From contig JAFLEF010000007.1 of the NCBI GenBank assembly GCA_017309115.1, positions 124,001-188,000 of the forward strand: a stretch of 64,000 bases of DNA, read 5' to 3'. Source of the stretch: Verrucomicrobiota bacterium. Lineage in GTDB: Bacteria; Verrucomicrobiota; Verrucomicrobiia; Limisphaerales; UBA9464. The translations under genes and the position numbers were made by a program. The notes under the pieces were generated by a model. It did not search any database. It saw only the letters and a list, made by a program, of their open reading frames with translations, and was not told where the DNA came from. This document shows positions 18,059 through 27,002 of the stretch, piece by piece. Position 1 is the first letter of the stretch. Each line of letters starts with the position of its first letter.

Positions 18059-18676
18059 ATGCCCGAACCCTCTCTGGACCCCGATGTCGCGCTCATGCTG
18101 CGCGTCAAGAGAGGGGGGCGTGAGGGGTCGGAGGCCATGCAAGAACTGGTGGAGCGCTGGCAGCAACCGGTGATGAATTTTGTGTTCCGCACTCTGCCGG
18201 ACGCCACTGAAGCGGAAGACCTCGCCCAAGCCGTGTTCGTCCAACTTTGGAAGACGGCCGAGCGATATCAGCCGTCGGCTCGCTTCAGCACTTACCTGTT
18301 CACCATCGCCCGCAACCTGACTCTCAATGAAGTCCGGCGGCGGGCGCGACACCCGGCGGATTCCATCGACGTCACTCATCCTGAGGATGAGAGCCACCCC
18401 CTGCGGCAATACTCGGACCCCGGAGCTCCTGGAGCCGACCTTGTGGCCACCCGGACGGAGCTTCATGCCAAGGTAGATTCAGCCCTGGCGGACCTTCCCG
18501 AAAAGCAACGCACCGCCTTGCTCCTCTGCCGAGAAGGAGAACTGAGTTACGAAGAAATTGCGTCGGTTCTAGGAACTTCCCTCCAGGCCACCAAATCCCT
18601 GATCCACCGCGCCCGCGAAGTCCTCAAGGCGCGCCTGAAGCCGTACCTGCGTTCGGGAGATTGGAACCAGGACTAA
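18059..18676 (+). CDS. ECF-type RNA polymerase sigma factor
   Basis: A 205-residue sigma factor. Region 2 is seen in EAEDLAQAVFVQLWKTAERY and TYLFTIARNLTLNEVRRR, region 4 in LPEKQRTALLLCREGELSYE with the helix-turn-helix EEIASVLGTSLQATKSLIHR. ATG 18059 begins the conserved part. The following gene encodes a single-pass membrane protein starting 39 bases downstream, the usual position of a cognate anti-sigma factor. Target genes are unknown. Confidence 0.9.
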   Translation: MPEPSLDPDVALMLRVKRGGREGSEAMQELVERWQQPVMNFVFRTLPDATEAEDLAQAVFVQLWKTAERYQPSARFSTYLFTIARNLTLNEVRRRARHPADSIDVTHPEDESHPLRQYSDPGAPGADLVATRTELHAKVDSALADLPEKQRTALLLCREGELSYEEIASVLGTSLQATKSLIHRAREVLKARLKPYLRSGDWNQD

Positions 18677-18714
18677 CGCAACTTTTGAAATCTGGTGGTT
18701 ATCAAATTCAACGC

Positions 18715-19215
18715 ATGAAGCCCGCCCCCGAAAACTCCGATTGGCTCGATCCAGTGGCGATCGGGGCACTGGATGCGGAAGGTCTCTCGCAGTTGCGAAC
18801 GCGCCTTGCCCATTCCCCCCGGGAAAAAGCCCGACTGGAGCAAGAGATCGAACTCAATCGGCTGCTTCAGGATCTGCCGGATGCGCCTCTTTCCAGCAAC
18901 TTTACCTCCCAGGTAATGGGAGAAATCAACCGCTTGGAAACTTCTGAAGCCCGTCGGCGAACGGCTTGGACAGCTCCCCTGCGCTGGGTTTTCCGACCCG
19001 CCCTTATGACCGCGGTGGCCGCCCTAGCCCTGACCGGCTGGTGGCAGTTCCGCCTGCACCAACGCTCCAATCTGGCCGAGAGTGTCCAAGCGGTCTCCCG
19101 GGCCACGGCGGTTCCCGGAGTCGAAGTATTCCAAGATTTTGATGCCATTCAACTGCTCCGGACATCCTCCCAGCCTGGGGATGTCGAGCTCATTGCGGCC
19201 CTAGCCAATCCATGA
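18715..19215 (+). CDS. putative anti-sigma factor, single-pass membrane protein
   Basis: A 166-residue protein with a cytoplasmic helical N-terminus, one membrane helix at about 93-111 (FRPALMTAVAALALTGWWQF) and a short outer domain. There is no HxxxCxxC zinc motif, so it is not a ZAS-type anti-sigma factor; the call rests on topology and on the preceding sigma gene. It overlaps the next gene by 4 bases (ATGA), so all three probably form one operon. Confidence 0.65.
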   Translation: MKPAPENSDWLDPVAIGALDAEGLSQLRTRLAHSPREKARLEQEIELNRLLQDLPDAPLSSNFTSQVMGEINRLETSEARRRTAWTAPLRWVFRPALMTAVAALALTGWWQFRLHQRSNLAESVQAVSRATAVPGVEVFQDFDAIQLLRTSSQPGDVELIAALANP

Positions 19216-20147
19216 TCTGGAGCCGCGTCAAAGTTGGGTTGGGAAGTCTGGGGCTCACGTGTCTCCTGTGGGCTCAGCCGACAACACTTCCGGAATCCCG
19301 CCCAACCCCGCCCAGCCCCCCGCTTCGCAAGGCTCCCACGGAGGTTTTCCGCGAACTTCTCGCCGCCAGTCCCGCGGATCGGGAAAAGATCCTCTCCGCC
19401 CGTTCCGCGGCAGCTCGCCAACTGATCGAAGTCAAGCTGCGCGAGTTTGAAGTCCTCCCGGCGGAACATCGGGAACTGCGACTTCAGGTGGCGGAACTCC
19501 AGTACTTCCTCTTTCAGTTGGTTCAGGCGCCTACCAACCAGCAAGCGGAGGTTCTGACCCAAGCGCCGGTAGGAATTCGCCCGCTGCTGGAAGACCGCTG
19601 GCAAACTTGGATTCAGCTTCCTCCGGACCGGCAACGGGAGTTGCTGGAAAGTCAGAAGTCACTCTCTTGGTTTGTGAGAGGGCAGGCGAACGATCCTCGG
19701 GCAGTAACCAACCTTCTCGCGCAAATCCCCGCCAGCCAACGCACAGAGATTGAAGCCCAGTTGGTCCGCTGGCGGGCACTCACGCCCGAGGAACGAACCC
19801 GCAAAACTGCCGATTTCCAACGCTTCTTTGAACTATCGGAGCGGGAACGGGCCAAGGTTCTGGGAACGGTATCGGTCGAGGAACGCCAGGAAATGGAAGC
19901 TACTCTGGCCCGGTTTGCGAGTTTGCCCCCCGAGCAGCGGGAACGCGCCGTTCGAGGATTCCGCCGCTTTCTGGCGCTGACCGCTCCCGAACGCGCTGAA
20001 TTTCTCCAGAGTATCGCACGGTGGCAGCTGATGACCCCCACCGAGCGCGCTACGTGGCGTCAGATGGTTTCGCTGATCACTGCTCCGCCTCCTCTGCCTC
20101 CGGAACCTCGGGGCCGGTCGGCACTCGTCAGCACCAACAGTCCTTAA
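19212..20147 (+). CDS. secreted DUF3106-like helical repeat protein
   Basis: A 311-residue protein with a signal peptide (residues 1-21). It contains repeats of the type W..LTPEER.....F.RFF.LSERER and ASLPPEQRERAVRGFRRFLAL, which resemble DUF3106, an alpha-helical domain rich in Leu-Pro/Thr-Pro-Glu-Arg turns. The C-terminus is Pro-rich. In other bacteria DUF3106 proteins often accompany ECF sigma/anti-sigma pairs, and this one may signal from the periplasm, but its function is unknown. Confidence 0.7.
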   Translation: MIWSRVKVGLGSLGLTCLLWAQPTTLPESRPTPPSPPLRKAPTEVFRELLAASPADREKILSARSAAARQLIEVKLREFEVLPAEHRELRLQVAELQYFLFQLVQAPTNQQAEVLTQAPVGIRPLLEDRWQTWIQLPPDRQRELLESQKSLSWFVRGQANDPRAVTNLLAQIPASQRTEIEAQLVRWRALTPEERTRKTADFQRFFELSERERAKVLGTVSVEERQEMEATLARFASLPPEQRERAVRGFRRFLALTAPERAEFLQSIARWQLMTPTERATWRQMVSLITAPPPLPPEPRGRSALVSTNSP

Positions 20148-20153
20148 CCAGAC

Positions 20154-21572
20154 TCACCGCTTCGCGGCTTTGAGCCGCCGTTCCCAAGCCTTCAACTGGC
20201 GACTTACCTGAGCGGTCCCAGGTGCTCCGATCGACTGTCGCCGGTCCATAGCCTGGTTCAGATCGAAAACGTCCACCACATCGGCTCCGAATTCCGGGGA
20301 GATCGACTGAAACTCCGACAAAGTAACTGCATTCAGCGGTTTCCCCGAAGCCTCGGCCAACCCCACCACCGCACCCACCCAATGATGGGCTTGCCGAAAC
20401 GGAACCCCTCGCCGAACCAGGTAATCCGCCAGGTCCGTCGCCAACAACTGCGGATCCTCAGCCGCCGCCCGGCAATTCACCGCCTTGGCCGTTGTGTGGT
20501 CCACCATGCCGGCCATCAGCCTCAGACACGCCCGAACCGTGTCCGCAGTGTCAAAGACCCGCTCCTTGTCCTCCTGCAAATCCCGATTGTATGTCATTGG
20601 AAGGCCTTTCAATAAGGTCAGCAGGGACATGAGGTTTCCCACTACCCGCCCCGTCTTACCCCGGGTCAGTTCCGCGACGTCCGGATTCTTCTTCTGCGGC
20701 ATTAGCGACGAACCGGTGGTGTAAGCGTCAGCGATCTTGATAAAGTTGAATTCGCTGGTGGCCCACAAAATAAGGTCCTCCGCCAGACGGCTCAGGTGAA
20801 CTGCGGTCAACGCCGCCGCCGCCGCAAACTCGACGAGAAAATCACGGTCGCTGACGCCGTCCATGGAATTGGCCGTGACCCGGGCCTTGCCGCGGGAATC
20901 CACGAATCCCAACTCCCGGGCCACATACTCACGGTCCAAAGGCAGCGTGCTCCCCGCCAAGGCTCCAGAGCCAAGGGGACAAACGTTCGCCCGTTCCCGC
21001 GCGTCGGCGAATCGCCCCAAATCGCGTTCCAACATTTCCACGTATGCCAGGCAGTGATGCGCGAGATACACCGGCTGTCCCCGCTGCAGATGAGTGTAGC
21101 CCGGCAATAGAACCTCCACATGACGCCGGGCAAAACCCACGAGGGCCCGTTGCAGTTGGAGCACGTCGGCCCGAACCCCTTCACATTCGTCACGCAGCCA
21201 GAGACGGATATCGACCGCTACTTGGTCGTTGCGCGAGCGACCAGTGTGCAGCCTGGCACCGGCCGGAACCCGGCGAGTCAGTTCCGCCTCCAGGTTCATG
21301 TGCACGTCTTCCAACGCCGGCTTCCACTCAAACGTTCCTGCCTCAATCTCCGCTGCGATCTCCCGGAACCCCCGTTGAATGGCCTTCAACTCCGCGGCGG
21401 TGAGAATCCCAATCCGACGCAACATCGCCGCATGCGCCAACGATCCGCGAATGTCCTGACGCCACAATCGCCAATCAAAGGAGATGCTTTCCGAAAACGC
21501 CGCCACCGTGGCTGCGGGACCGGACGCAAACCGACCCGACCGCGAAACAACCGACGACCCTGCTCGACTCAT
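20154..21572 (-). CDS. argH: argininosuccinate lyase
   Basis: A 472-residue fumarase-superfamily enzyme cleaving argininosuccinate to arginine and fumarate, the last step of arginine synthesis. Signature GSSLMPQKKNPD is at 287-298; HTGRSRNDQVAVD is at 109-121 and the catalytic-His region GYTHLQRGQP at 158-167. Normal length. No other arg gene is adjacent. It follows the ftsZ stop's upstream side by 64 bases on the same strand, so it may be read through from the dcw cluster. Confidence 0.95.
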   Translation of the reverse strand: MSRAGSSVVSRSGRFASGPAATVAAFSESISFDWRLWRQDIRGSLAHAAMLRRIGILTAAELKAIQRGFREIAAEIEAGTFEWKPALEDVHMNLEAELTRRVPAGARLHTGRSRNDQVAVDIRLWLRDECEGVRADVLQLQRALVGFARRHVEVLLPGYTHLQRGQPVYLAHHCLAYVEMLERDLGRFADARERANVCPLGSGALAGSTLPLDREYVARELGFVDSRGKARVTANSMDGVSDRDFLVEFAAAAALTAVHLSRLAEDLILWATSEFNFIKIADAYTTGSSLMPQKKNPDVAELTRGKTGRVVGNLMSLLTLLKGLPMTYNRDLQEDKERVFDTADTVRACLRLMAGMVDHTTAKAVNCRAAAEDPQLLATDLADYLVRRGVPFRQAHHWVGAVVGLAEASGKPLNAVTLSEFQSISPEFGADVVDVFDLNQAMDRRQSIGAPGTAQVSRQLKAWERRLKAAKR

Positions 21573-21636
21573 GGTCAGTAAGCGTGCCTTGAAAAGGTGC
21601 CCTGGGGCAAGCCGGGGGCCGATCCCCGCCAGCCAC

Positions 21637-22914
21637 TTAATTCAGCTTCACTCCACGCCGCACAAACGTGGGTTCGTCCAAATTTTCGCCTTGATGCAGC
21701 GTTCCTTCCGCGCTGTCGAATCGACCCGTCCACGGCGGAACAAAGTTGAACTGTTGCTGCTGCGCCTTTCGGGCCGCTTGGGCCGACCGGTTTCGCGCCT
21801 CCCGGCTCTCCGCAGCCAGATCCAGACCCACCATTCGGGAATCTCCCGCGGGAGGAGCATCTTCAAACAACAGGGTCTTGATCGGCGCCGGGGTTGGGCG
21901 ACCCCCGGCTGACTCCAATCCGGGAACGTTCGTGGCCGCGGTTAAGCCAACACCGTCACGCACGGCCAACAGAAACACTTGAACCTTCCCGGTCGACTCC
22001 GGATCAACGCCCGCTCCCACTAAAACTTGCGCCCGAGGACATCGCTGACGCAACTCCCGTTGCACCCACTCCAACTCGTCCATGCGCAGATCCGGACCGC
22101 CCATGACATGCACCAAGGTGCCACCCGCATCGGTCAGGCGGTTGGAAGGCTGGAGGAAAGGATGCTGAATCAAGTCCTCCCAGACCCGTTGAATCCGCTC
22201 CGCACCCTCAGCCTCGGCAAACGCCGCCACTCCTTGAGCCTGGCGTCCCCGAGCCCACCGCTCCAACTCGGCCAGACCAACCGGCACCAGCGAAGATCGC
22301 TGCAACAGTCCCAACAACCCGCTGATCACGCGAGCGACATGACGATCCGCCAGATCCATGAGCTCCTGAATCGCAGACAATTCGGGGTTCAGGCGAGCCA
22401 CGGCCTGATTCGATACCCGGATCACAGCATCGCAGGCGCCCTGCAGCGTGATCAGACACTGCTCGGCGTTGCGTTGCCGCAAGCCGCCCTCGAACTCATA
22501 CGGTTCAATTACCACGGCCACCACTATGGCTCCAGCTTCCCGGGCCAATCGAGCGACTACCGGGCTGATACCCGCGCCAACGCCTCCGCCGATTCCGGCA
22601 ACCAATACCAATAAGCCGGGTCCCATTCGGGATTGGATTCGGGCGACTTCCGCTTCCGCAATTCGCTGGGCGTAGGCCGCATCCCCGCCGCAACCGAGTC
22701 CCCGGGTGGTCCGTTCTCCCAATTCAACTCGGCCGATGTCTTCGGTGGCCTGACTTTTGGCCTCGGACTCCGTGTCTACGGTCCAGGCGGAACCCGAAAA
22801 GGAACCCGCGACCAGCCGAACGAGACGCGCACCGGCCCGCCCCACGCCACAAAGTGAAACAGACCGATCATGGGCCGATCTCGCTGGCGCCAATTCAGGA
22901 GCTTGGAAATTCAT
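21637..22914 (-). CDS. ftsZ: divergent FtsZ-like protein
   Basis: A 425-residue tubulin-fold protein. The family is recognised from ERTTRGLGCGGD, AGIGGGVGAG at 106-115, AVVIEPYEFEGGLR and position directly after ftsA. It is unusual: the first glycine loop is replaced by LCGVGRAGARL, the signature GGGTG(S/T)G reads GGGVGAG, and the T7 loop NxDxAD reads VPVGLAEL (210-217), losing the residues that complete the GTPase site. The C-terminal linker ends in RRGVKLN rather than the usual FtsA/ZipA-binding peptide. ATG 22914 overlaps the ftsA stop as ATGA; longer in-frame sequence lies inside ftsA. Confidence 0.82.
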   Translation of the reverse strand: MNFQAPELAPARSAHDRSVSLCGVGRAGARLVRLVAGSFSGSAWTVDTESEAKSQATEDIGRVELGERTTRGLGCGGDAAYAQRIAEAEVARIQSRMGPGLLVLVAGIGGGVGAGISPVVARLAREAGAIVVAVVIEPYEFEGGLRQRNAEQCLITLQGACDAVIRVSNQAVARLNPELSAIQELMDLADRHVARVISGLLGLLQRSSLVPVGLAELERWARGRQAQGVAAFAEAEGAERIQRVWEDLIQHPFLQPSNRLTDAGGTLVHVMGGPDLRMDELEWVQRELRQRCPRAQVLVGAGVDPESTGKVQVFLLAVRDGVGLTAATNVPGLESAGGRPTPAPIKTLLFEDAPPAGDSRMVGLDLAAESREARNRSAQAARKAQQQQFNFVPPWTGRFDSAEGTLHQGENLDEPTFVRRGVKLN

Positions 22915-24137
22915 GACGACCTCCGGGAAGTGAGTCCGGCAAAACTGGTCAGCCGCGAAAACAGTCGCGGCCGCGGTCGCTGCTTCGCCCGCATGGCTCC
23001 ATAGCGCACCAATCCAATGGGCGTGGCAAACTCTGGATTCTCTAGAACCGTCGCCGGCCCCGATACACTTTGGACGATTCCTCGGTGGACCGGCAGTTGA
23101 AAGATCCGCTGCGCAAGCTCTTCGATACCGGGAGTTCGCGCTCCCCCACCGCACAGGAACACCCCCTCAGTCGCCAGTCGCAACGCATCGGCAGCCCGCA
23201 GACGAAGCGCCAGTAATTCCAAGGTCTCCTCCCAGCGCATGCTCATGATGCGCTCCAGCTTTCCCAGCGACACAGGCCGATCCGTGAGACCCGCTCCGGC
23301 CGTGGGGCCCGACATGGCCGCGCTGTTCTCCTTGCGCACCAACGCCGATCCGTGGGCCAGCTTGAGCTCTTCCGCGCGGCTTAACGGCACTCGGAGCCCG
23401 TAGGCCAGGTCGTTCGAAACGTGATCGCCGCCGACCGCCAGAATCCCCGAGTGCCGCAGCAACCCCTGATGAAAAAAAGCAAACTCCGTCGTGCCACCCC
23501 CCAAATCCACCACAATGGCGCCGGCCTGCTTTTGCTCGGTAGTCAGTACGGCCAGCGCCGAAGCCAAGCCACTGAACACGGTCTTTTCCACCCGGACGGG
23601 CACCGCGGCTTCCACCGCCTGACGCGAGGTCGCCAGCCGGTTGGCATGCCCAAGGATCACGTGCACCCGAGCCTCAATCCGGGCGCCCACCACTCCCACC
23701 GGGTTTTCGTAAACGGCATGATCGTCCACGAGGAAATCCTGCCGGACACTGTCGATGATTTCGGCACCGGCCGGACAGCTCTGGTACTTGGCATTGCGCA
23801 AGGCCAGTTGGACATCCTCGGCGTCAATGGCTCGGTCCACCGTCGGGATGGTATGAACCCCGCGGAAATTGGCGCATTCCAGGTGACGCCCGGTTACGGC
23901 CAGGTAAATGGACTCGATCGTTACGTCGGCCATTTCCTCGGCCTCGGCCAAGGCCTGACGAATGTCTTCGCCTGCCTTTTCGGCATCGAACACTTCGCCC
24001 TTGCGCACGCCTCGCGAGCGGGCCTGGCCCAATCCCAGGATATTGAGTTCACCCCCTTCGGCTACCTCGCCGACAGCAGCACAAACCTTGGAGGTGCCAA
24101 TCTCGAGTCCAATCAGGATTTGTCCGGGTTCAAACAT
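22911..24137 (-). CDS. ftsA: cell division protein FtsA
   Basis: A 408-residue actin-like ATPase that tethers FtsZ to the membrane. Phosphate-binding loops LIGLEIGTSKVCA near the start and VVDLGGGTTEFA are intact, and the SHS2/1C domain region is present. The C-terminus ends in a basic amphipathic stretch (PRLFSRLTSFAGL) suited to membrane anchoring. It overlaps ftsQ by 8 bases and ftsZ by 4. That FtsA looks canonical while its partner FtsZ is degenerate is notable. Confidence 0.93.
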   Translation of the reverse strand: MFEPGQILIGLEIGTSKVCAAVGEVAEGGELNILGLGQARSRGVRKGEVFDAEKAGEDIRQALAEAEEMADVTIESIYLAVTGRHLECANFRGVHTIPTVDRAIDAEDVQLALRNAKYQSCPAGAEIIDSVRQDFLVDDHAVYENPVGVVGARIEARVHVILGHANRLATSRQAVEAAVPVRVEKTVFSGLASALAVLTTEQKQAGAIVVDLGGGTTEFAFFHQGLLRHSGILAVGGDHVSNDLAYGLRVPLSRAEELKLAHGSALVRKENSAAMSGPTAGAGLTDRPVSLGKLERIMSMRWEETLELLALRLRAADALRLATEGVFLCGGGARTPGIEELAQRIFQLPVHRGIVQSVSGPATVLENPEFATPIGLVRYGAMRAKQRPRPRLFSRLTSFAGLTSRRSS

Positions 24138-25095
24138 GGCGACGGGCGGGTTTACGTTTCGTGGGACGAACGGGGGGAACCGGTTCGGGAGTCACTGTCC
24201 CAGGCTCGGCCCAACGCAACGGCGGATGATTGGTCACGCTGAGATCCAGCTGGGCGATGGCCAGTCCCTGGCGCTGTCCGAACTGATTCACCGAAAACCA
24301 TTCCGCCAGCTGACGATCGTAGTCCCGTTGCGCCCCAACAGTGATTCGGCTGCCGCCGCGGGTGAGCAACCGGAGGACGCCCGTTTCGGAAACATCCACC
24401 TCGACCAAATTGGCCACGGTGATCATGGGAGACCGTTCAAAGGCCGATAACCAGCGCAGGGCTGAAAGCACCCGCTCATCCTTGAACTGACTGCCGCTAA
24501 CGACCCCGGTCAGGCCAACTCCCACCAGGTTGGGCAGCACGGCTTCGGCTTCGAGGACATCCGGCGGAACATCCCCTCGTCGAAATGGCAGAAACACCGC
24601 CCCCAAATCGTCCACCAGGTAATAGGCCTGCGCCGATCCCAACGGCGGCAGGACTATGCGGGCGACTGGAACTCGCTCCCGAACGGCAATTCGCAAAATG
24701 TCGGGAAACTCAATTTCAACCCGAGCCTCTTCGATGCGCGGATGTCGCAGCAATCGCTGGCGGACCTGATACAAATCCACCGTCAATGCGTTCCGACCCA
24801 CTTCCACTCCGGCCAAACGCCGGAGTTCATCTTCGGTCAGCAGACCTTCGCGATTGATGATGATCTGCTTGAGGGCCAGGCTTTCCACCCGGTGCAACCA
24901 CCGGTCCTGCGCCACGCGTGTCACCCACACGCCACCGACGGAGAGGACTGCCAAAATGACCAGCCAGCGGACCGGCTTGAGCCACCAATTGGAGCGGGCG
25001 GGCCGGCTAGATCCAGAGCCGCCCGATTTAACGGCGAACACGAAATCAGAGTCGCGGCGGCGGTTTTTGCGGGAGTTTCCGAAAAAGCGAATCAT
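24130..25095 (-). CDS. ftsQ: cell division protein FtsQ/DivIB
   Basis: A 321-residue bitopic divisome protein. A basic cytoplasmic tail is followed by a membrane helix at about 43-58 (RWLVILAVLSVGGVWV), a POTRA-like domain at about 70-145 (VEVGRNALTVDLYQVRQRL) and a beta domain. The C-terminus is Pro/Arg-rich. It follows ddl by 6 bases. Sequence similarity is weak, as usual for FtsQ, so topology and position between ddl and ftsA carry the call. Confidence 0.88.
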   Translation of the reverse strand: MIRFFGNSRKNRRRDSDFVFAVKSGGSGSSRPARSNWWLKPVRWLVILAVLSVGGVWVTRVAQDRWLHRVESLALKQIIINREGLLTEDELRRLAGVEVGRNALTVDLYQVRQRLLRHPRIEEARVEIEFPDILRIAVRERVPVARIVLPPLGSAQAYYLVDDLGAVFLPFRRGDVPPDVLEAEAVLPNLVGVGLTGVVSGSQFKDERVLSALRWLSAFERSPMITVANLVEVDVSETGVLRLLTRGGSRITVGAQRDYDRQLAEWFSVNQFGQRQGLAIAQLDLSVTNHPPLRWAEPGTVTPEPVPPVRPTKRKPARRHV

Positions 25096-25101
25096 GGCCG
25101 G

Positions 25102-26013
25102 TTAGGGGTGCGCGCGGCGGACCGCGAGTTCGATCATGCGTTCACAAAGGTCTCCAAAGCTCATCCCGGCAGCTTGGGCGGCCTTGGGCAACAGGCTGGT
25201 TTCGGTCATTCCTGGCAAGGTATTGACCTCCAGAACGACCGGATCGCCCTGTGCCGTGACCATGACATCAACCCGGGCGTAGTCCCGACCGCCCACCGCT
25301 TGGAAGGCTCCCAGGGCCGCCGCCTGAATTTTTCGCGTCACTTCCTGAGGGAACTCCGCCGGGCAGAAGTACTCGGTACACCCCGCCGTATACTTGTTGC
25401 GGTAATCGTAGGCGCCCGCCTTGGGTCGCACTTCCACCACGGGCAGAGCCACGTTCTCCAAGATTCCCACAGTCGTCTCTCGTCCCACGATTCGTTCCTC
25501 CATCAAAACTTCCGAATCATGTTGGAAGGCTTCCGCCAACGCCGCCGGGAACTCCTCCACCGCGTTAACAAACTGAAGTCCCACGCTGGAACCTTGGCGA
25601 ACCGGCTTTAAGACCACTGGCGGTTGCCAGTCGACGCCCGGCCAAGTCGACGCCACCGAGCGAAAGGTCAGCGATTTCGCCGTGGGCACGCCCCGTTCAC
25701 GACACCTCTCCTTGGTCAAAACTTTGTCGAAGGCAATCCGGGACGCCTCCACACCGCAACCCGTGTAGGGAACACCCAGCCGTTCGAGTTCTTCCTGAAC
25801 CGTTCCGTCCTCTCCGTACGTGCCATGCAAGGCGAGGAACACCACTTCCGTCCCAGGCGGAAGCTTCAAGGCTCCCGGGAGCGGATCCACCTCGTAAACA
25901 TGATGACCCGCGCGACGCAGGGCTTGAGCCACCGCCGCGCCCGAGCGCAGAGAAACCTCCCGCTCGGCCGAAGGACCGCCCAACAAGACCGCAATCGTGC
26001 GAGGTTTGGCCAT
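25102..26013 (-). CDS. ddl: D-alanine--D-alanine ligase
   Basis: A 303-residue ATP-grasp enzyme making the D-Ala-D-Ala that MurF adds to the stem peptide. Features include LLGGPSAEREVSLRSG, ALHGTYGEDGTVQ, LKPVRQGSSVG and LEVNTLPGMTETSLLP. ATG 26013 is preferred; an in-frame TTG at 26019 would overlap the murB stop. It sits between murB and ftsQ as in many dcw clusters. Confidence 0.95.
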   Translation of the reverse strand: MAKPRTIAVLLGGPSAEREVSLRSGAAVAQALRRAGHHVYEVDPLPGALKLPPGTEVVFLALHGTYGEDGTVQEELERLGVPYTGCGVEASRIAFDKVLTKERCRERGVPTAKSLTFRSVASTWPGVDWQPPVVLKPVRQGSSVGLQFVNAVEEFPAALAEAFQHDSEVLMEERIVGRETTVGILENVALPVVEVRPKAGAYDYRNKYTAGCTEYFCPAEFPQEVTRKIQAAALGAFQAVGGRDYARVDVMVTAQGDPVVLEVNTLPGMTETSLLPKAAQAAGMSFGDLCERMIELAVRRAHP

Positions 26014-26015
26014 GA

Positions 26016-27002
26016 TCAATCTTCGCCCAGAATTTCCACTTCCGTCTCCAACTCAACTCCACGGGCCTGACGTGCCCGGGTGCGGACCAACTCAATCAAC
26101 GCCAAGACATCGCTCGCCCGAGCCTCGCCGAGATTCACAAAAAAATTCGCGTGCACATCACTCACCATGGCGTCGCCCACCCGAGTTCCTTTGAGCCCCA
26201 GTTCATCAATCAATCGACCCGCCGGCAGCTCCGGCGATGGATTCTTGAAGGTGCAACCGGCACTCGGTTGATTCGGCTGACTGTCCCAGCGTTTGCGGCT
26301 GTAGGTATCCATCTGCCGGCGGATGTCCTCGACCGCCCCCGAGTGGGTGCGCAGGGTGGCTCCGAGTGCCAAGTGCGTTCGCAGCAGCGGGCAACTGCGG
26401 TAACTCACTTCAATCTCGGCCACGGGCAGGTCCCGAATGACTCCCTCCGGGCTCATGCAGCGCATCCGCTCCACGCGATCGAACATCCAGGCACCCATGG
26501 CTCCGGCATTCATCCGCAGCGCCCCTCCCACTGAACCCGGGATACCCTCCAAAAACTCAAGCCCGGTCAGACCCATCCGCCGAGCCTCCACCGCCAGCGT
26601 CTTGAGGCGCGCTCCGGCTCCCACTTCCAGCCGGTCTTCCACCCGCTCAATACGGCTGAAATGGCCGTGCGCGAGCGAAATGACGACTCCGCGAAAGCCC
26701 CCATCCCGGATCAACAAATTGGACCCCCGCCCCAGCACAAACCACGGAACGCGCCGCAACGCACACAATTCGAGCACGCTCGTCAGCGCATTCTCACTGG
26801 ACGGTTCCACCCAAAGATCGGCCGGCCCACCCACCCGCAAGGTGGTTCGCCGCGCCAAAGGTTCGTCCCGATGCACGAGCGTGTCTTTGGGCAGGGCGAT
26901 GGAAAAGTCACGGAACAGGTCTGAAATGACCTCGGCATGTAGGGCCGCCTGGTTGATGACGTCATCAACAGGCTCGGGGGACAATTGAAGGGTTGATTTC
27001 AT
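26016..27002 (-). CDS. murB: UDP-N-acetylenolpyruvylglucosamine reductase
   Basis: A 328-residue FAD enzyme that reduces UDP-GlcNAc-enolpyruvate to UDP-MurNAc. It shows TTLRVGGPADLWV, VLGRGSNLLIRDGGF, FLEGIPGSVGGALRMNAGA, YRSCPLL and SAGCTFKNP. ATG 27002 overlaps the murG stop as ATGA. murC, which usually lies between murG and murB, is absent. Confidence 0.95.
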   Translation of the reverse strand: MKSTLQLSPEPVDDVINQAALHAEVISDLFRDFSIALPKDTLVHRDEPLARRTTLRVGGPADLWVEPSSENALTSVLELCALRRVPWFVLGRGSNLLIRDGGFRGVVISLAHGHFSRIERVEDRLEVGAGARLKTLAVEARRMGLTGLEFLEGIPGSVGGALRMNAGAMGAWMFDRVERMRCMSPEGVIRDLPVAEIEVSYRSCPLLRTHLALGATLRTHSGAVEDIRRQMDTYSRKRWDSQPNQPSAGCTFKNPSPELPAGRLIDELGLKGTRVGDAMVSDVHANFFVNLGEARASDVLALIELVRTRARQARGVELETEVEILGED

